Positions 1-9,104 are shown, numbered from the stretch's first letter. The stretch: DNA of 64,000 bases from Rhodospirillales bacterium (GCA_020638155.1 JACKJB010000002.1:62001-126000), one strand, 5' to 3'. The notes: generated from the sequence alone by a model not told the origin. Numbers and translations: made by a program.

Positions 1-1036
1 TAAAAAATTCGATCAGCGTATTGACCGGCGGGGCATTCGGTTCGGCGACGAGGGTGCTTTGATTTCCCAGTAAGGCATCGCCGGTTGATACGGCAGAATT
101 ATTAAACAGCACCCAGCCGTTGGTCGCAAAACCCGATCCCCATTTTGCAGCGTAAAGCAGGATATATTGTGCTGAATTAAATCCATGTGTTAACGGCACC
201 AGCATTCCCATGGCGGCAACGATCCGCAGCGGGGCCCAGACATGGTTGAACCGGCGTCCGAACGGTGTGCCGCTTTGGGCCGTTTCGGCGACGACGGCGG
301 CGATAAAATACAGGAAAATAAACACGGCGATCAACAGCAAGCCGATGCTGTAGGCTTCGATAATTTTGTGCAGGGCTTCGTGAAAAGGAAAAGGCCAGAC
401 GATATTTTGAACGGTTATACGTTGTGAAGTGCCGGGCACATCCCCCAGAACATTTAATTGGGTATGAAGCGTGGTATCGGCAACCAGACCTGTTGTGGAC
501 GTTGATTTGCCGATATCAAAACAGGTGGCACCCGTGGCAACGCAAGTCTGGCCGCCGCCGACATCGACAAAAAAATTCGGAACACCGAACACCCTGTCCA
601 GTAGGACAAAAGCAAGGTCATGAGTTGCCTGCCCGTTTGCCAAAAGGAAATAAGAGGCAAATGTATCGGGGACGGGGCCGAGCGTACCGGCATGGGCGGA
701 CTGTGCGACAAGCGCCATGCAGAGCATGAATGTCTGTACGGCCAGCAGGACCAGGCCGAGCAGGACCATTACGTAGATGACGATCTGGTCAAGATTTTCT
801 TTTTTAAAAACCAGGTTGCGCCCGGCTTCGGCGACGACATGGCGGATACCGAAACGGCCTATGTTACCGGCATAAAGATAGGGATGGCCGGGCGGCAGCA
901 GGCGTGCGGCCTGATAAATCTGGGCCATGTAATAAGCGATGTAGGAAAAACCTGAGCCAAAAAGGCCTTGAACCCGCGGCAGGATCTGCGGGGTCAGGGT
1001 GAAGCGTAATATTTTTTTTGTCTGCTCATTCGCCAT
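1..1036 (-). CDS. DotA/TraY-like membrane protein, C-terminus cut by window edge
   Basis: The reverse strand is open from an ATG at 1036 to the window edge, giving 345 residues with no stop. The N-terminus (MANEQTKKILRFTLTPQ) is followed by segments that match the upstream gene position for position: a GSGF motif, RLLPPGHPYL, a GRFGIR motif, a long hydrophobic segment, and further on GTPFGRRFNH and GSGFATN. It is therefore a tandem paralog of the 941-residue protein that ends 26 nt upstream. A GAGGA element overlaps the upstream stop region, so the two are probably one operon. The family resembles DotA/TraY, polytopic inner-membrane components of type IVB (Dot/Icm, IncI) secretion systems. 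That family call rests on overall layout and conserved patches, not on a search. Nothing past residue 345 is visible. Confidence 0.6.
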   Translation of the reverse strand, partial: MANEQTKKILRFTLTPQILPRVQGLFGSGFSYIAYYMAQIYQAARLLPPGHPYLYAGNIGRFGIRHVVAEAGRNLVFKKENLDQIVIYVMVLLGLVLLAVQTFMLCMALVAQSAHAGTLGPVPDTFASYFLLANGQATHDLAFVLLDRVFGVPNFFVDVGGGQTCVATGATCFDIGKSTSTTGLVADTTLHTQLNVLGDVPGTSQRITVQNIVWPFPFHEALHKIIEAYSIGLLLIAVFIFLYFIAAVVAETAQSGTPFGRRFNHVWAPLRIVAAMGMLVPLTHGFNSAQYILLYAAKWGSGFATNGWVLFNNSAVSTGDALLGNQSTLVAEPNAPPVNTLIEFF

Positions 1037-1062
1037 ACTGTTTTCTTAAGTTCTTTATCCTC

Positions 1063-3888
1063 TTAGTCGTCAGGCGCGCCGCCTTTGAATCCACCGGGCT
1101 TGCCTAGATTGCCAGCGGGGCCGCTGCCGATCTTTACTTCGTTTCTCTTGGTCAGGGCATCGGTCAATCCGCGGACAGGAAGGCCAAGACCTTGCCCGGC
1201 GGCCCGCGCGCCTTGTTGCAGAGCGCCGCCAATTTGCCCGGAAAGCTGGGCGCCGCCGAAGGCAGCATACTGCACCATGCCCTGTGCCGGGTCATCACGC
1301 TGGTCGCCGAAGGACTGCACCCCGGCTCCCATCCAGCGCAGGATACTGTTCGGGATCTGGTCGATCATTTTGAATGATGAGGTCGCCAGCATGTAAACCA
1401 GGATCGTGTAGATGATGGTAAAGAAGAACTCATCGATCACATTACGTTTATATTCAATCCCGATGATAGCGGCTGCTTTACAGTCGCTACAGTCAAAGCC
1501 CGTCAGATTTTCAACCACGAGATCGAAAATGCCGTTCAGTGTCCGGGCCATTGCCGAGAAAATGGCCATCGAAGCGATCAGGCCGAAGACTGTCAGGATC
1601 GGACGAATAAAGATTTCAAAAATCAGGAAGTACCCGTTCGACGCAGAATCGCCGGGGAAGCCGTTCCCGTCTACCCGCAGGTGCGCCAGTGCCCATAACG
1701 GCACACCGACCATGGCTTCGAAAATGGTTTTCACCCATCCGCCTACGGCAAAGAAGAAATACATGAACGGCATAAACGGCAGCACGTAATACAGGATGAA
1801 GCCGATCGCAAGACCGATCGTCGCGAAGGATACGAACATACTGCTGATCGAAGTAAGCGCTGCGCCCAGATGGGTACCCAGAATTTCTCCCATCCCGCCC
1901 CCGGCAGAGAAGACAAGAGCGGTCAGCAGGTTGCGGATCGAGCTTTCGATGATACTTTTTCCAAGTGCGGAAAGCTGGGCCAGCGGATGGACATCGTCAT
2001 TCTGCCGCATGGTAAACAGACCGCCCACCCCGAAAACAGCATTCAGCAGGTCATAGAAAACGTTGCCGCTGGTCTGTGTTTCGGTACTGCCGCCCCTGCC
2101 GTCCCGGATCCAGTATTTGTAGGCTTCGTTCATGGCCAGAGCCATCGGATTGTCCCCGCCGTCATCGGTAATTTTGACCGGGCGGAAACCTTCAATCTGC
2201 GGATCATAGCGGTCGATAAAAGAGACGGCCTCGTTGTGCGCGCGGCGCTCCTCTTCGATTTTCTGCATGATTTTTGGCATATTGGCAACGGTTGGCGCGT
2301 TGATGGTTGCCGTATGCAGGACGCCGTTCCATTCGGCGATATGGTTATACCAGATGGCCGCCCCGCCCCAGCCACGGTTGAGTAGCGCCGGAGGGATATC
2401 ATAAAGATTGTCGGCCAGGGCGATCATTGTGTCATAAGCCAGTGCCAGATTGGCATTGAATATTGTCTGGATCGCGCTGGAAATGGTTTCTTTATAGTTT
2501 GTATCCGGCATTTGTTTGCAATCGCCGGGCAGGCCGAGGACATCACAGGCTGTTTCCGGACTCATATGCATATAAGTGGCGCGTTTGGCGAGCAATTCTA
2601 TATCCGGATGGTTCCACAAAGTTAGCAGAATGGTATAAAAAGCGTTCTGGATTATCCATGCGCCGTCCCGCTGGTCACCTGGCGGTCCGCCGGCTATAGT
2701 TCCGGCAACGTTGGTATGAACGACAATCTGCCCGCATAGCGGGTCAACGTTACCAACATAAAGATGTTCTGTTGGCGGTGCTCCTGCGCCGGGTGGCGGA
2801 TAGAGATGGCCAAAAGTGATTACCACATCCTTATTATCAAAGAAGCTTAGTGCCGCGTCATAGGCAGGCGCTTCAACGGCTACGGGGCCGGGATCATTCT
2901 TGGCAAGGTAAAATCTTATATCTTTGCCATTTGGTGTACCAGGTGGAAATTTTTCTTCATAAGCCCGCTTGCAGGTACGTATGACGGAAATGGCCGATGC
3001 CAGATAGCGAATGTCGACCGGGTTCGGCCGGGCGATCAGGGCGGCTTTATGGGTTCCGACCGGCGTATCGACGGCGGCGAGTTCATTATTGAAGATAATC
3101 CAGCTGTTGGTGGCAAAACCGGAGCCGTATTTTGCGGCGAGCAGGGTAATATATTGTCCGCTGTTCAGCCCGTAGGCAAGCGGCACCAGAAGGCCGATTG
3201 CACCGACCAGCCGTAGCGGGGCGTAGATATGATTGAAACGGCGGCCAAACGGCGTACCGGTATTCGCGGTTTCCCCGACAATCAGCAGCACATAATACAA
3301 GAAGATGAACGCGCCGACGACCAGCATCGCATAGCTGTAATACTGGAAGAGCTCCTGCAGTGCCTGGTTAAAGGGCTGCATCCCGATAATGCCTGTATCG
3401 AATTTCGAGCCGTACAGACCGGGGACGCCGAAGACCTTGTCCAGCAGCATAAAGGCAATATCATCACATCCTGGAGCAACAGGCGGCGAGGGGCATGCTG
3501 GCGTGGCGAACAGACCGATAAACGGGCCCAGTGCGGCGGCAGGCTTGATAACCATACCAAAAATCAATCCGGCGACCTGCAGGAACAGTAGGACCATCGC
3601 CAGCAGCAGGGCAAAGAAAATGATGATCTGGTCGATGTTTTCCTTACAGATTTTAAGGTTGTTGGCGGCTTCGGCGATCACGTTGCGGATACCGAATTGC
3701 CCCATATTCTGTGGATTTAAGTAAGGGTGGTTGTTGGGGAGCAGGCGGACACTGTTGTAAACAATGGCCATCATAAAAGCGAGCCAGCCGAAACCTGAAT
3801 CGCGAAACGCTTTGAAGCGCGGGATAATACCCGGCAACAACGCGTATTTCAAAACTTGCTTTGGCTTAATATCCTGAAATGATTGCAC
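1063..3888 (-). CDS. DotA/TraY-like polytopic membrane protein
   Basis: This 941-residue protein starts at an ATG. Hydrophobic segments lie near residues 85-120, about 185-205 and 225-250, and several cluster in the C-terminal third (about 640-860). A large, mostly hydrophilic middle region (about 270-620) would be periplasmic or luminal. The C-terminal tail is Gly/Ala/Gln-rich, suggesting a disordered cytoplasmic end. Size, N-terminal hydrophobic pair, large middle loop and C-terminal membrane bundle fit DotA/TraY proteins of type IVB secretion, which sit in the inner membrane. Several Cys pairs in the loop (CPSPPVAPGC, CDVLGLPGDC, CSDC) suggest disulfides. The next gene on the same strand is a paralog 26 nt downstream. 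No other Dot/Icm component is in the window, so function in secretion is inferred from family resemblance only. Confidence 0.6.
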   Translation of the reverse strand: MQSFQDIKPKQVLKYALLPGIIPRFKAFRDSGFGWLAFMMAIVYNSVRLLPNNHPYLNPQNMGQFGIRNVIAEAANNLKICKENIDQIIIFFALLLAMVLLFLQVAGLIFGMVIKPAAALGPFIGLFATPACPSPPVAPGCDDIAFMLLDKVFGVPGLYGSKFDTGIIGMQPFNQALQELFQYYSYAMLVVGAFIFLYYVLLIVGETANTGTPFGRRFNHIYAPLRLVGAIGLLVPLAYGLNSGQYITLLAAKYGSGFATNSWIIFNNELAAVDTPVGTHKAALIARPNPVDIRYLASAISVIRTCKRAYEEKFPPGTPNGKDIRFYLAKNDPGPVAVEAPAYDAALSFFDNKDVVITFGHLYPPPGAGAPPTEHLYVGNVDPLCGQIVVHTNVAGTIAGGPPGDQRDGAWIIQNAFYTILLTLWNHPDIELLAKRATYMHMSPETACDVLGLPGDCKQMPDTNYKETISSAIQTIFNANLALAYDTMIALADNLYDIPPALLNRGWGGAAIWYNHIAEWNGVLHTATINAPTVANMPKIMQKIEEERRAHNEAVSFIDRYDPQIEGFRPVKITDDGGDNPMALAMNEAYKYWIRDGRGGSTETQTSGNVFYDLLNAVFGVGGLFTMRQNDDVHPLAQLSALGKSIIESSIRNLLTALVFSAGGGMGEILGTHLGAALTSISSMFVSFATIGLAIGFILYYVLPFMPFMYFFFAVGGWVKTIFEAMVGVPLWALAHLRVDGNGFPGDSASNGYFLIFEIFIRPILTVFGLIASMAIFSAMARTLNGIFDLVVENLTGFDCSDCKAAAIIGIEYKRNVIDEFFFTIIYTILVYMLATSSFKMIDQIPNSILRWMGAGVQSFGDQRDDPAQGMVQYAAFGGAQLSGQIGGALQQGARAAGQGLGLPVRGLTDALTKRNEVKIGSGPAGNLGKPGGFKGGAPDD

Positions 3889-3990
3889 TTTTAGTCCACA
3901 CCTGCTGTATATAGTTTACCGCCAATTTTATCTTACCGCCAGATAGATAAAATTTTATTAAATTCCACCTCTTTTCATTTTAACACGGCA

Positions 3991-4018
3991 GGCCCCGGAA
4001 AAGCTAATTTCCAGGGCC
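3991..4018 (-). terminator. Hairpin downstream of ettA
   Basis: An 11-bp stem with one C/A mismatch (3991-4001 against 4008-4018) and a 6-nt loop lies about 40 nt past the ettA stop. On the reverse strand no immediate T-run follows, so it may act as a weak or Rho-assisted terminator, or only as a 3' stabilising hairpin. The rest of the 168-bp gap (3889-4056) is AT-rich and probably holds the promoter of the DotA-like genes. Confidence 0.45.
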
Positions 4019-4056
4019 GGTAAACTGTTCTGTAATATTCTTTTTATTTCAGAGTG

Positions 4057-5736
4057 TTAGCTTGCTTTGCGCAGCGGCTTGTATTTAATTCGGCGCGGGG
4101 TGTCGGCATCGTGCCCGATGCGGCGGTGATAATCTTTCTCGTAGTCTTCGTAATTGCCTTCGAACCAGACGACTTGTGAATCCCCTTCAAAGGCCAGGAT
4201 GTGCGTCGCGATCCGGTCCAAAAACGCCCGGTCGTGCGAGATGACCACGGCGCAGCCGGGGAACAGCTCGAGCGCTTCTTCGAGCGCGGACAGGGTTTCG
4301 GTGTCCAGGTCGTTGGTCGGTTCGTCGAGCAGCAGGACGTTCGCGCCGCTTTTGAGCATCTTGGCCAGGTGGACGCGGTTGCGCTGCCCGCCGGAGAGTT
4401 TGCCGACTTTTTGCTGCTGGTCGGAGCTGCGGAAGTTAAAGGCGGCGACATAGGCGCGCGACTGCATCTCGATTTTGCCCAGCTTGAGGATATCGTTGCC
4501 ATCGGAGATTTCCTCCCAGACGGTTTTGTTATCATCAAGCGAATCCCGGCTCTGATCGACATAGCCGAGCTTGACGGTATCCCCGACTTTGAAATTGCCG
4601 CTGTCCGGGGTTTCATTGCCGGTAATCATGCGGAACAGCGTGGTTTTCCCGGCGCCGTTCGGGCCGATCACGCCGACGATCCCGCCCGGCGGCAGTTTGA
4701 AGGACAACCCGTCGATCAGCAGGCGGTCATCAAAGCCTTTGCTGATATTCTCGGCCTCGATGACAAGATCGCCAAGGCGGGGCGGGGCGGGGATGACGAT
4801 CTGGGCGTTGCGCATATCCTGTTTTTGCGCCTGGGCCAGCAGGTCTTCATACGCGCTGATCCGGGCCTGTGATTTTTTGCGGCGGCCTTCGGGGGTGCGG
4901 CCCATCCATTCCTGTTCGCGCTCGATGGTTTTCTGGCGCGCTTTGTCTTCGCGGGATTCCTGCTCCAGACGTTTGCGTTTGGCGTCGAGATAAGCGGAAT
5001 AATTGCCTTCATAAGGGATGCCCGAGCCGCGGTCGATCTCCAGAATCCAGCCGGTGACATTATCAAGGAAATAGCGGTCGTGCGTGACCATGCAGACTGT
5101 GCCCGGATATTCGGCCAGGTGGCGCTGCAGCCAGGCGACGCTTTCGGCGTCCAAATGGTTGGTCGGTTCGTCGAGCAGCAGCAAATCCGGTTTTTCCAGC
5201 AGCAGCCGGGCCAGCGCGACGCGGCGGCGCTCCCCGCCGGACAGGCTTGTGACCTTGGCATCGCCGGGCGGGCAGCGCAGCGCATCCATCGCCATGCCGA
5301 TCATCCGGTCCAGTTCCCAGCCGTCGGCGGCGTCGATTTTTTCCTGCAACTCGCCCATCTCAGCCATTAATGCGTCGAAATCGGCATCGGGTTCGGCCAT
5401 GGCGGCGCTGACCTCGTTGTAGCGGTCAACCATGCGCTTGATTTCGCCAAGCCCTTCCATGACGTTTTGTTCGACGGTTTTGCTTTCATCCAGATGTGGC
5501 TCCTGTGGCAGATAGCCAACACGGGCGCCATCGGCGGCCCAGGATTCACCTGTATAATCCTTGTCCTGCCCGGCCATAATTCTTAACAGCGTTGATTTCC
5601 CGGCACCGTTCGGGCCAAGAACCCCGATCTTCGCCCCGGGAAAAAAACTCAGCGTGATGTTTTCCAAAACCTTTTTCCCGCCGGAATAGCTTTTGTTCAG
5701 GCCGTTCATGACATAGACATATTCGTAAGACGCCAT
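4057..5736 (-). CDS. ettA: Energy-dependent translational throttle protein EttA (ABC-F ATPase)
   Basis: This 559-residue protein is a soluble duplicated-ATPase ABC-F protein with no membrane segments. Domain 1 has Walker A GPNGAGKST (41-49), signature LSGGE (165-169) and Walker B LLLLDEP followed by TNHLD (185-195). Domain 2 has GPNGAGKTT (358-366), LSGGQ (447-451) and LLLDEPTNDLD (468-478). The inter-domain linker (about 241-320) is long, charged and helical, as expected of the tRNA-interaction motif. The family binds the ribosomal E site and gates the first elongation steps according to ADP/ATP ratio. Length and linker match EttA rather than Uup or YheS. It is transcribed divergently from the Ter-like operon across a 155-bp gap. 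Confidence 0.95.
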   Translation of the reverse strand: MASYEYVYVMNGLNKSYSGGKKVLENITLSFFPGAKIGVLGPNGAGKSTLLRIMAGQDKDYTGESWAADGARVGYLPQEPHLDESKTVEQNVMEGLGEIKRMVDRYNEVSAAMAEPDADFDALMAEMGELQEKIDAADGWELDRMIGMAMDALRCPPGDAKVTSLSGGERRRVALARLLLEKPDLLLLDEPTNHLDAESVAWLQRHLAEYPGTVCMVTHDRYFLDNVTGWILEIDRGSGIPYEGNYSAYLDAKRKRLEQESREDKARQKTIEREQEWMGRTPEGRRKKSQARISAYEDLLAQAQKQDMRNAQIVIPAPPRLGDLVIEAENISKGFDDRLLIDGLSFKLPPGGIVGVIGPNGAGKTTLFRMITGNETPDSGNFKVGDTVKLGYVDQSRDSLDDNKTVWEEISDGNDILKLGKIEMQSRAYVAAFNFRSSDQQQKVGKLSGGQRNRVHLAKMLKSGANVLLLDEPTNDLDTETLSALEEALELFPGCAVVISHDRAFLDRIATHILAFEGDSQVVWFEGNYEDYEKDYHRRIGHDADTPRRIKYKPLRKAS

Positions 5737-5772
5737 TTAAATTCTCTTTTTGTTGTCCGTGTTTGTTTACCG

Positions 5773-5796
5773 GGCTTCTTTATAGCAAAAGAAGCC
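5773..5796. repeat. Inverted repeat in the ettA / Ter-operon divergent gap
   Basis: Perfect 8-bp arms GGCTTCTT (5773-5780) and AAGAAGCC (5789-5796) flank an 8-nt spacer between the divergent ettA and TerA-like genes. No T-run follows on either strand, so an operator or a structured 5' leader of ettA is more likely than a terminator. Function is unknown. Confidence 0.4.
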
Positions 5797-5828
5797 GTGC
5801 GGGCAAAAGACAAATTAAGCCGTTTTAG

Positions 5829-5856
5829 TTGACGCTAATTCTTGGTAGTCTAGGGT
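5829..5856 (+). promoter_or_regulatory. Possible sigma-70-type promoter of the Ter/Ca2+ operon
   Basis: TTGACG (5829-5834) is followed after 16 nt by TAGGGT (5851-5856), a good -35 with a weak -10, about 36 nt before the strong AGGAGAAGGA ribosome site of the TerA-like gene. This is read by eye only. Confidence 0.35.
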
Positions 5857-5891
5857 AATCGATAAAAATGCGTCGATAAGAGGAGAAGGAA

Positions 5892-6641
5892 ATGTCCCGC
5901 GAAAACCTGTCCCAGGATTCCATGATCGAAGCCACGCGCAGCCGCGCGAAGTTTTCCGGGCACGGGCGGTCTAAAGGGGCGGCCGGTTATGTGTCGGATA
6001 CTGATGATAATGCCTATGATTTCCTGGGCACGACCGGGCAGAACGAGATTTTCAATCCGCAGGAAGGCGGTTTCGGTCCGATCCGGATCGGCGCGGCGTG
6101 GCAACCGCTGACGGTTGAAGAAACGGGCTTTTTTAAAAAGCTGTTTAAAAAGGAAAAAGAGCAGGGCGTGGATCTGGATCTTGGCTGCCTTTATGAGTTG
6201 CAGAATGGCGAACGTGGCTGCCTGCAGGCTTTTGGCGGCCAGCACGGGGCTTATAAGCAGGAACCTTATATCAGCCTGTCAGAGGATGACCGGACCGGCG
6301 ACGATGACGATGATGATGACGGGGAAGATGAAGTTATGATGGTCAACGGTCCGAAATGGCCCGAGATTAAACGGATGCTCGTATACTTATATATATATGG
6401 CGGTGCGAACGATTGGGCGCAGGTCAAGCCGCAACTGCAGATCCGGGTGCCGAATGAAAAGCCGATGGTGGTGACATTGCATACGTACAAGTCGGAACTG
6501 GCGCTGTGTGCGGTGGCTGGGCTGGAAAATGTCCGTAACGGGATCAAGCTGACCAATTATACCGAATATTACCCCGGCCATGCCGAAATGGACCGGGCGT
6601 TTGGATATGGCCTGCAATGGGCCGACGGGGAAAAGGGTTAG
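5892..6641 (+). CDS. TerA/TerD-family protein
   Basis: This 249-residue protein starts after a strong AGGAGAAGGA site. The C-terminal 140 residues have a Ter-superfamily layout: a GVDLDLGCLYEL strand pair, a loop with EDDRTGDD, and a strand ending KPMVVTLHTY. In TerD-type domains the DLDL and Asp-rich loops bind Ca2+. The Asp run (DDDDDDDGEDE, about residues 137-147) is encoded by a GAT/GAC tract and extends the acidic loop. The N-terminal 80 residues are polar and contain no membrane segment. An exchanger gene starts 10 nt downstream and a canonical TerD gene follows, so all three form one operon likely linked to calcium handling. Assignment to TerA rather than TerD is based on divergence from the classical TerD core and is moderately sure. 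Confidence 0.7.
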   Translation: MSRENLSQDSMIEATRSRAKFSGHGRSKGAAGYVSDTDDNAYDFLGTTGQNEIFNPQEGGFGPIRIGAAWQPLTVEETGFFKKLFKKEKEQGVDLDLGCLYELQNGERGCLQAFGGQHGAYKQEPYISLSEDDRTGDDDDDDDGEDEVMMVNGPKWPEIKRMLVYLYIYGGANDWAQVKPQLQIRVPNEKPMVVTLHTYKSELALCAVAGLENVRNGIKLTNYTEYYPGHAEMDRAFGYGLQWADGEKG

Positions 6642-6651
6642 GCGCTTTACC

Positions 6652-7641
6652 ATGCTCGACTGTACGTCTTTATCGACAAGTGAAGCCTTTATCCTGGCGC
6701 TTGGGGCGCTTGGACTGGGTATGATTATGCTGATCCGCGGCGGGAACTGGACGATCGATGCGGCGATTTATATCGCAAGGCATCTGGGGGTTTCGCCGCT
6801 GGTGGTCGGGTTTACGATTATCGCCTTTGGGACGTCGCTGCCGGAACTGGTGGTTTCGGTGAATGCCAATGTTCATAACCTGCCGGGGATTGCGATCGGG
6901 AATGTTCTGGGATCCAATATTGCCAATATCCTTCTTGTTCTGGGGGCAACAGGGCTGTTTGCCACGATTATCGCGGTGCCACGGGAATTGATGCGTGATC
7001 TTATTCTGATGCTTGTAAGCACGGCGCTTCTGGCCGGGCTGATGGTGCACGGTTTTGTCAGCTTTTCTGCCGGTGCGGGGATGGTTGCCGTGCTTTTGGG
7101 CTATACGCTGTGGAAATACCGCAAGGCGATCAGCGGGGAGGTCGCCGTAGAAGATGTCGATGAGCCCGAGTTCAGCAGTATGGCGCTTTCGGTTTTATTC
7201 CTTGTGATCGGCCTTGTCTTTATTGCGCTGGGGGCGGAAATGCTGGTGCGCGGCGCGAAGGTTAGTGCCGGTATCATTGGCGTTCCCGAAGATGTGATCG
7301 GGTTGACGGTGATTGCCATCGGGACGTCTTTGCCAGAATTATCGACCTGCCTGATTGCGGCCCGCAAGAACCAGACCGGATTGATTTTGGGAAATATTAT
7401 CGGCTCGAACGTGTTTAACATCCTGATGATTATCGGTGTTATGGCGCTTGTTAAGCCGATTGATTTATCCCTGGCTTCGCCGCAGCTTGTGAATCTAGAT
7501 ATTTGGGTCACGCTTGGCGTTAGTTGTTTGTTTACGCTGCTCTTGTTACTCTATCGGAAGGTGGATAAGCGCATCGGTGTGCTGTTCCTGGGGGGCTATA
7601 CCGCCTATATGCTGTCTATATTTTTAATGTACATGAATTAA
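6652..7641 (+). CDS. K+-dependent/independent Na+/Ca2+ exchanger, CaCA family (YrbG-like)
   Basis: This 329-residue inner-membrane antiporter has about ten membrane segments. The two alpha repeats that form the ion site are clear: GFTIIAFGTSLPEL with GNVLGSNIANI in the N-half, and GLTVIAIGTSLPEL with GNIIGSNVFNI in the C-half. The repeats are inverted relative to each other, and the conserved GTSLPE glutamates and GSN asparagines are present in both. The ATG at 6652 is chosen because it lies just past the upstream stop; an in-frame ATG at 6580 would overlap the TerA-like gene by 62 nt and add a non-hydrophobic extension. The middle loop is acidic (VEDVDEPE). Its place between two Ter-type Ca2+-binding proteins suggests the operon controls or senses calcium. 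Confidence 0.9.
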   Translation: MLDCTSLSTSEAFILALGALGLGMIMLIRGGNWTIDAAIYIARHLGVSPLVVGFTIIAFGTSLPELVVSVNANVHNLPGIAIGNVLGSNIANILLVLGATGLFATIIAVPRELMRDLILMLVSTALLAGLMVHGFVSFSAGAGMVAVLLGYTLWKYRKAISGEVAVEDVDEPEFSSMALSVLFLVIGLVFIALGAEMLVRGAKVSAGIIGVPEDVIGLTVIAIGTSLPELSTCLIAARKNQTGLILGNIIGSNVFNILMIIGVMALVKPIDLSLASPQLVNLDIWVTLGVSCLFTLLLLLYRKVDKRIGVLFLGGYTAYMLSIFLMYMN

Positions 7642-7663
7642 TCACACGGATTTTGGAAACGTC

Positions 7664-8542
7664 ATGGACGACATGGAAAATGATGATCTGAGCAATTTCA
7701 GAGAAGACGATGATGACCGTATCAAGCCGATTGATATTGGCGGTGATCCGTTATATGCCGGTAATCCCGTGCCGCAGCCGGAGAACCCCCTGCCGCCTTT
7801 GCCCGAAGAGACGCGCGAGGTTGCGGAGAATCCGGTCCCGGAAGATATACCGGCCGGCGAGCCGGAAAAACCCTTTTTACAGGACGAGCCTGCTCCTTTG
7901 GCGACTGGCGGTGATCGGGAGCCGTTTTATATCAAGGCCGGGGAATATATCGATCTGGTCGAAAAAGTACCGACCCTGAAGCGGATTGTGATTGGTGCCG
8001 GCTGGGATCAACTTTCGCCCGAAGCGGATCTTGTCGATGTCGATCTGAGCCTGTTTTTATGCGATAAAACCGATAAAACCCGCATTGATGAAGATTTTAT
8101 TTTTTACAACAATCCGAAAGCCTGCGACGGCGCGGTGCGACATTTATCGGACAGCCGAACCGGGGCGGGTGCAGGGGATGATGAAGAGGTTTTCCTGGAT
8201 CTGAACGGGGTGCCGTTTGATGTCATCAAAATTGTTTGCGTATTGTCGATTTACGATCCCGAGATTAAGGGCCACAATTTTAACATGGTCAAAAATATAT
8301 ATATGCGGATCGTTAACAAGGATGACGGTGAAGAAGTTTTCCGTTACGCGCCGCCGGAGGATAAGCTCAAAGGTGCCAGTACGGCGGTTGTCCTGGGGAC
8401 GTTGATTCGCGAAGGGCCGCGCTGGATTTACGAAGCGGCGGCAGAAGTGACCGGTGCCGGTCTTGCCAAGGTGGCAACAGATTACGGGCTGATTATCAAG
8501 GAACTGCAATCGACGCTGGATGTCGATGACGACGCGCTTTAG
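7664..8542 (+). CDS. TerD-domain protein with acidic, proline-rich N-terminal extension
   Basis: This 292-residue protein has residues 1-95 rich in Asp, Pro and Glu and probably disordered. Residues about 105-285 form a classical TerD domain: GAGWDQ, VDVDLSLFLCD, EDFIFYNNP, a DSRTGAGAGDDEE loop, and the VCVLSIYD strand. The Asp/Glu residues that hold Ca2+ in TerD structures are kept. TerD proteins belong to a cytosolic stress module first noticed through tellurite resistance. The C-terminal extension after the domain (AAAEVTGAGLAKVATDYG) could be a short amphipathic helix. It is the last gene of the operon, 22 nt after the exchanger, and its 3' end overlaps the convergent unknown gene by 4 nt. 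Confidence 0.9.
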   Translation: MDDMENDDLSNFREDDDDRIKPIDIGGDPLYAGNPVPQPENPLPPLPEETREVAENPVPEDIPAGEPEKPFLQDEPAPLATGGDREPFYIKAGEYIDLVEKVPTLKRIVIGAGWDQLSPEADLVDVDLSLFLCDKTDKTRIDEDFIFYNNPKACDGAVRHLSDSRTGAGAGDDEEVFLDLNGVPFDVIKIVCVLSIYDPEIKGHNFNMVKNIYMRIVNKDDGEEVFRYAPPEDKLKGASTAVVLGTLIREGPRWIYEAAAEVTGAGLAKVATDYGLIIKELQSTLDVDDDAL

Positions 8543-9048
8543 AAGCCGCCCCTTTTCTTCATGTCCATCAACTGGCTGGTATTGATTTTCGGCGATTTAC
8601 CGCCGCCGCCCTGTGACTGATCGGCAAGGCGTTCGCGGCTGTGGAAATGCAGGTCGATTAACTCTTCAAGATCCGGCATGGTTTCGCCAAGCAGTTCCTC
8701 GACGACAGCGCTAAAGAACTTGCATGATTTTTCCTGCCAGTTGTAAATCTCTTCTTCCGGCTTTGCGCCTTTAAGCTTGTAATCGATGATTTCCCATTCC
8801 CCTGTGGTGCCGGACAATTTGGATTTCATCCAGAAAAACTGCTCCATCGGCAGGCGGCCTTCCGGCGGGGTGTCGTACATCATCTGGACTTCGGCTTCCA
8901 GTTCATTGCCGTCCGGGTCCATACGGACTTCGGCACTGCAGGACTGCCCGGTGGCACCGTCATAGTGTGACCAGGGGAAGGTCTCATACGGGCCGAGTTC
9001 GTAGCCGACACTGAGTTTATCCATCAAATCTTTTTTGCTTAAACGCAT
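8539..9048 (-). CDS. Conserved-looking hypothetical protein, 169 aa
   Basis: No family is recognised. The protein is acidic and soluble, with no signal peptide or membrane segment. It begins MRLSKKDLMDKLSVG and ends in a Gln/Gly/Lys-rich tail. Aromatic residues in PYETFPWSHYDG and FFWMKSKLSG suggest a small beta domain with a helical C-half. I chose the ATG at 9048, which has a GGA eight nt upstream; a TTG at 9060 in frame would add four residues. It stands alone, convergent with and overlapping the TerD gene by 4 nt, and upstream of xseA on the same strand with a 56-nt gap on the far side. Confidence 0.65.
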   Translation of the reverse strand: MRLSKKDLMDKLSVGYELGPYETFPWSHYDGATGQSCSAEVRMDPDGNELEAEVQMMYDTPPEGRLPMEQFFWMKSKLSGTTGEWEIIDYKLKGAKPEEEIYNWQEKSCKFFSAVVEELLGETMPDLEELIDLHFHSRERLADQSQGGGGKSPKINTSQLMDMKKRGGF

Positions 9049-9104
9049 CGCATATTCCAAAGGTTATCGAAAATAAACATACACTATAATTATACGCTTT
9101 TAAA

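Noticed and set aside
6297..6330. GAT/GAC tract as a possible functional repeat or phase-variable microsatellite
   Set aside because: The tract is short and mixed GAT/GAC, and codes an acidic loop in frame; there is no sign of slippage-based switching.
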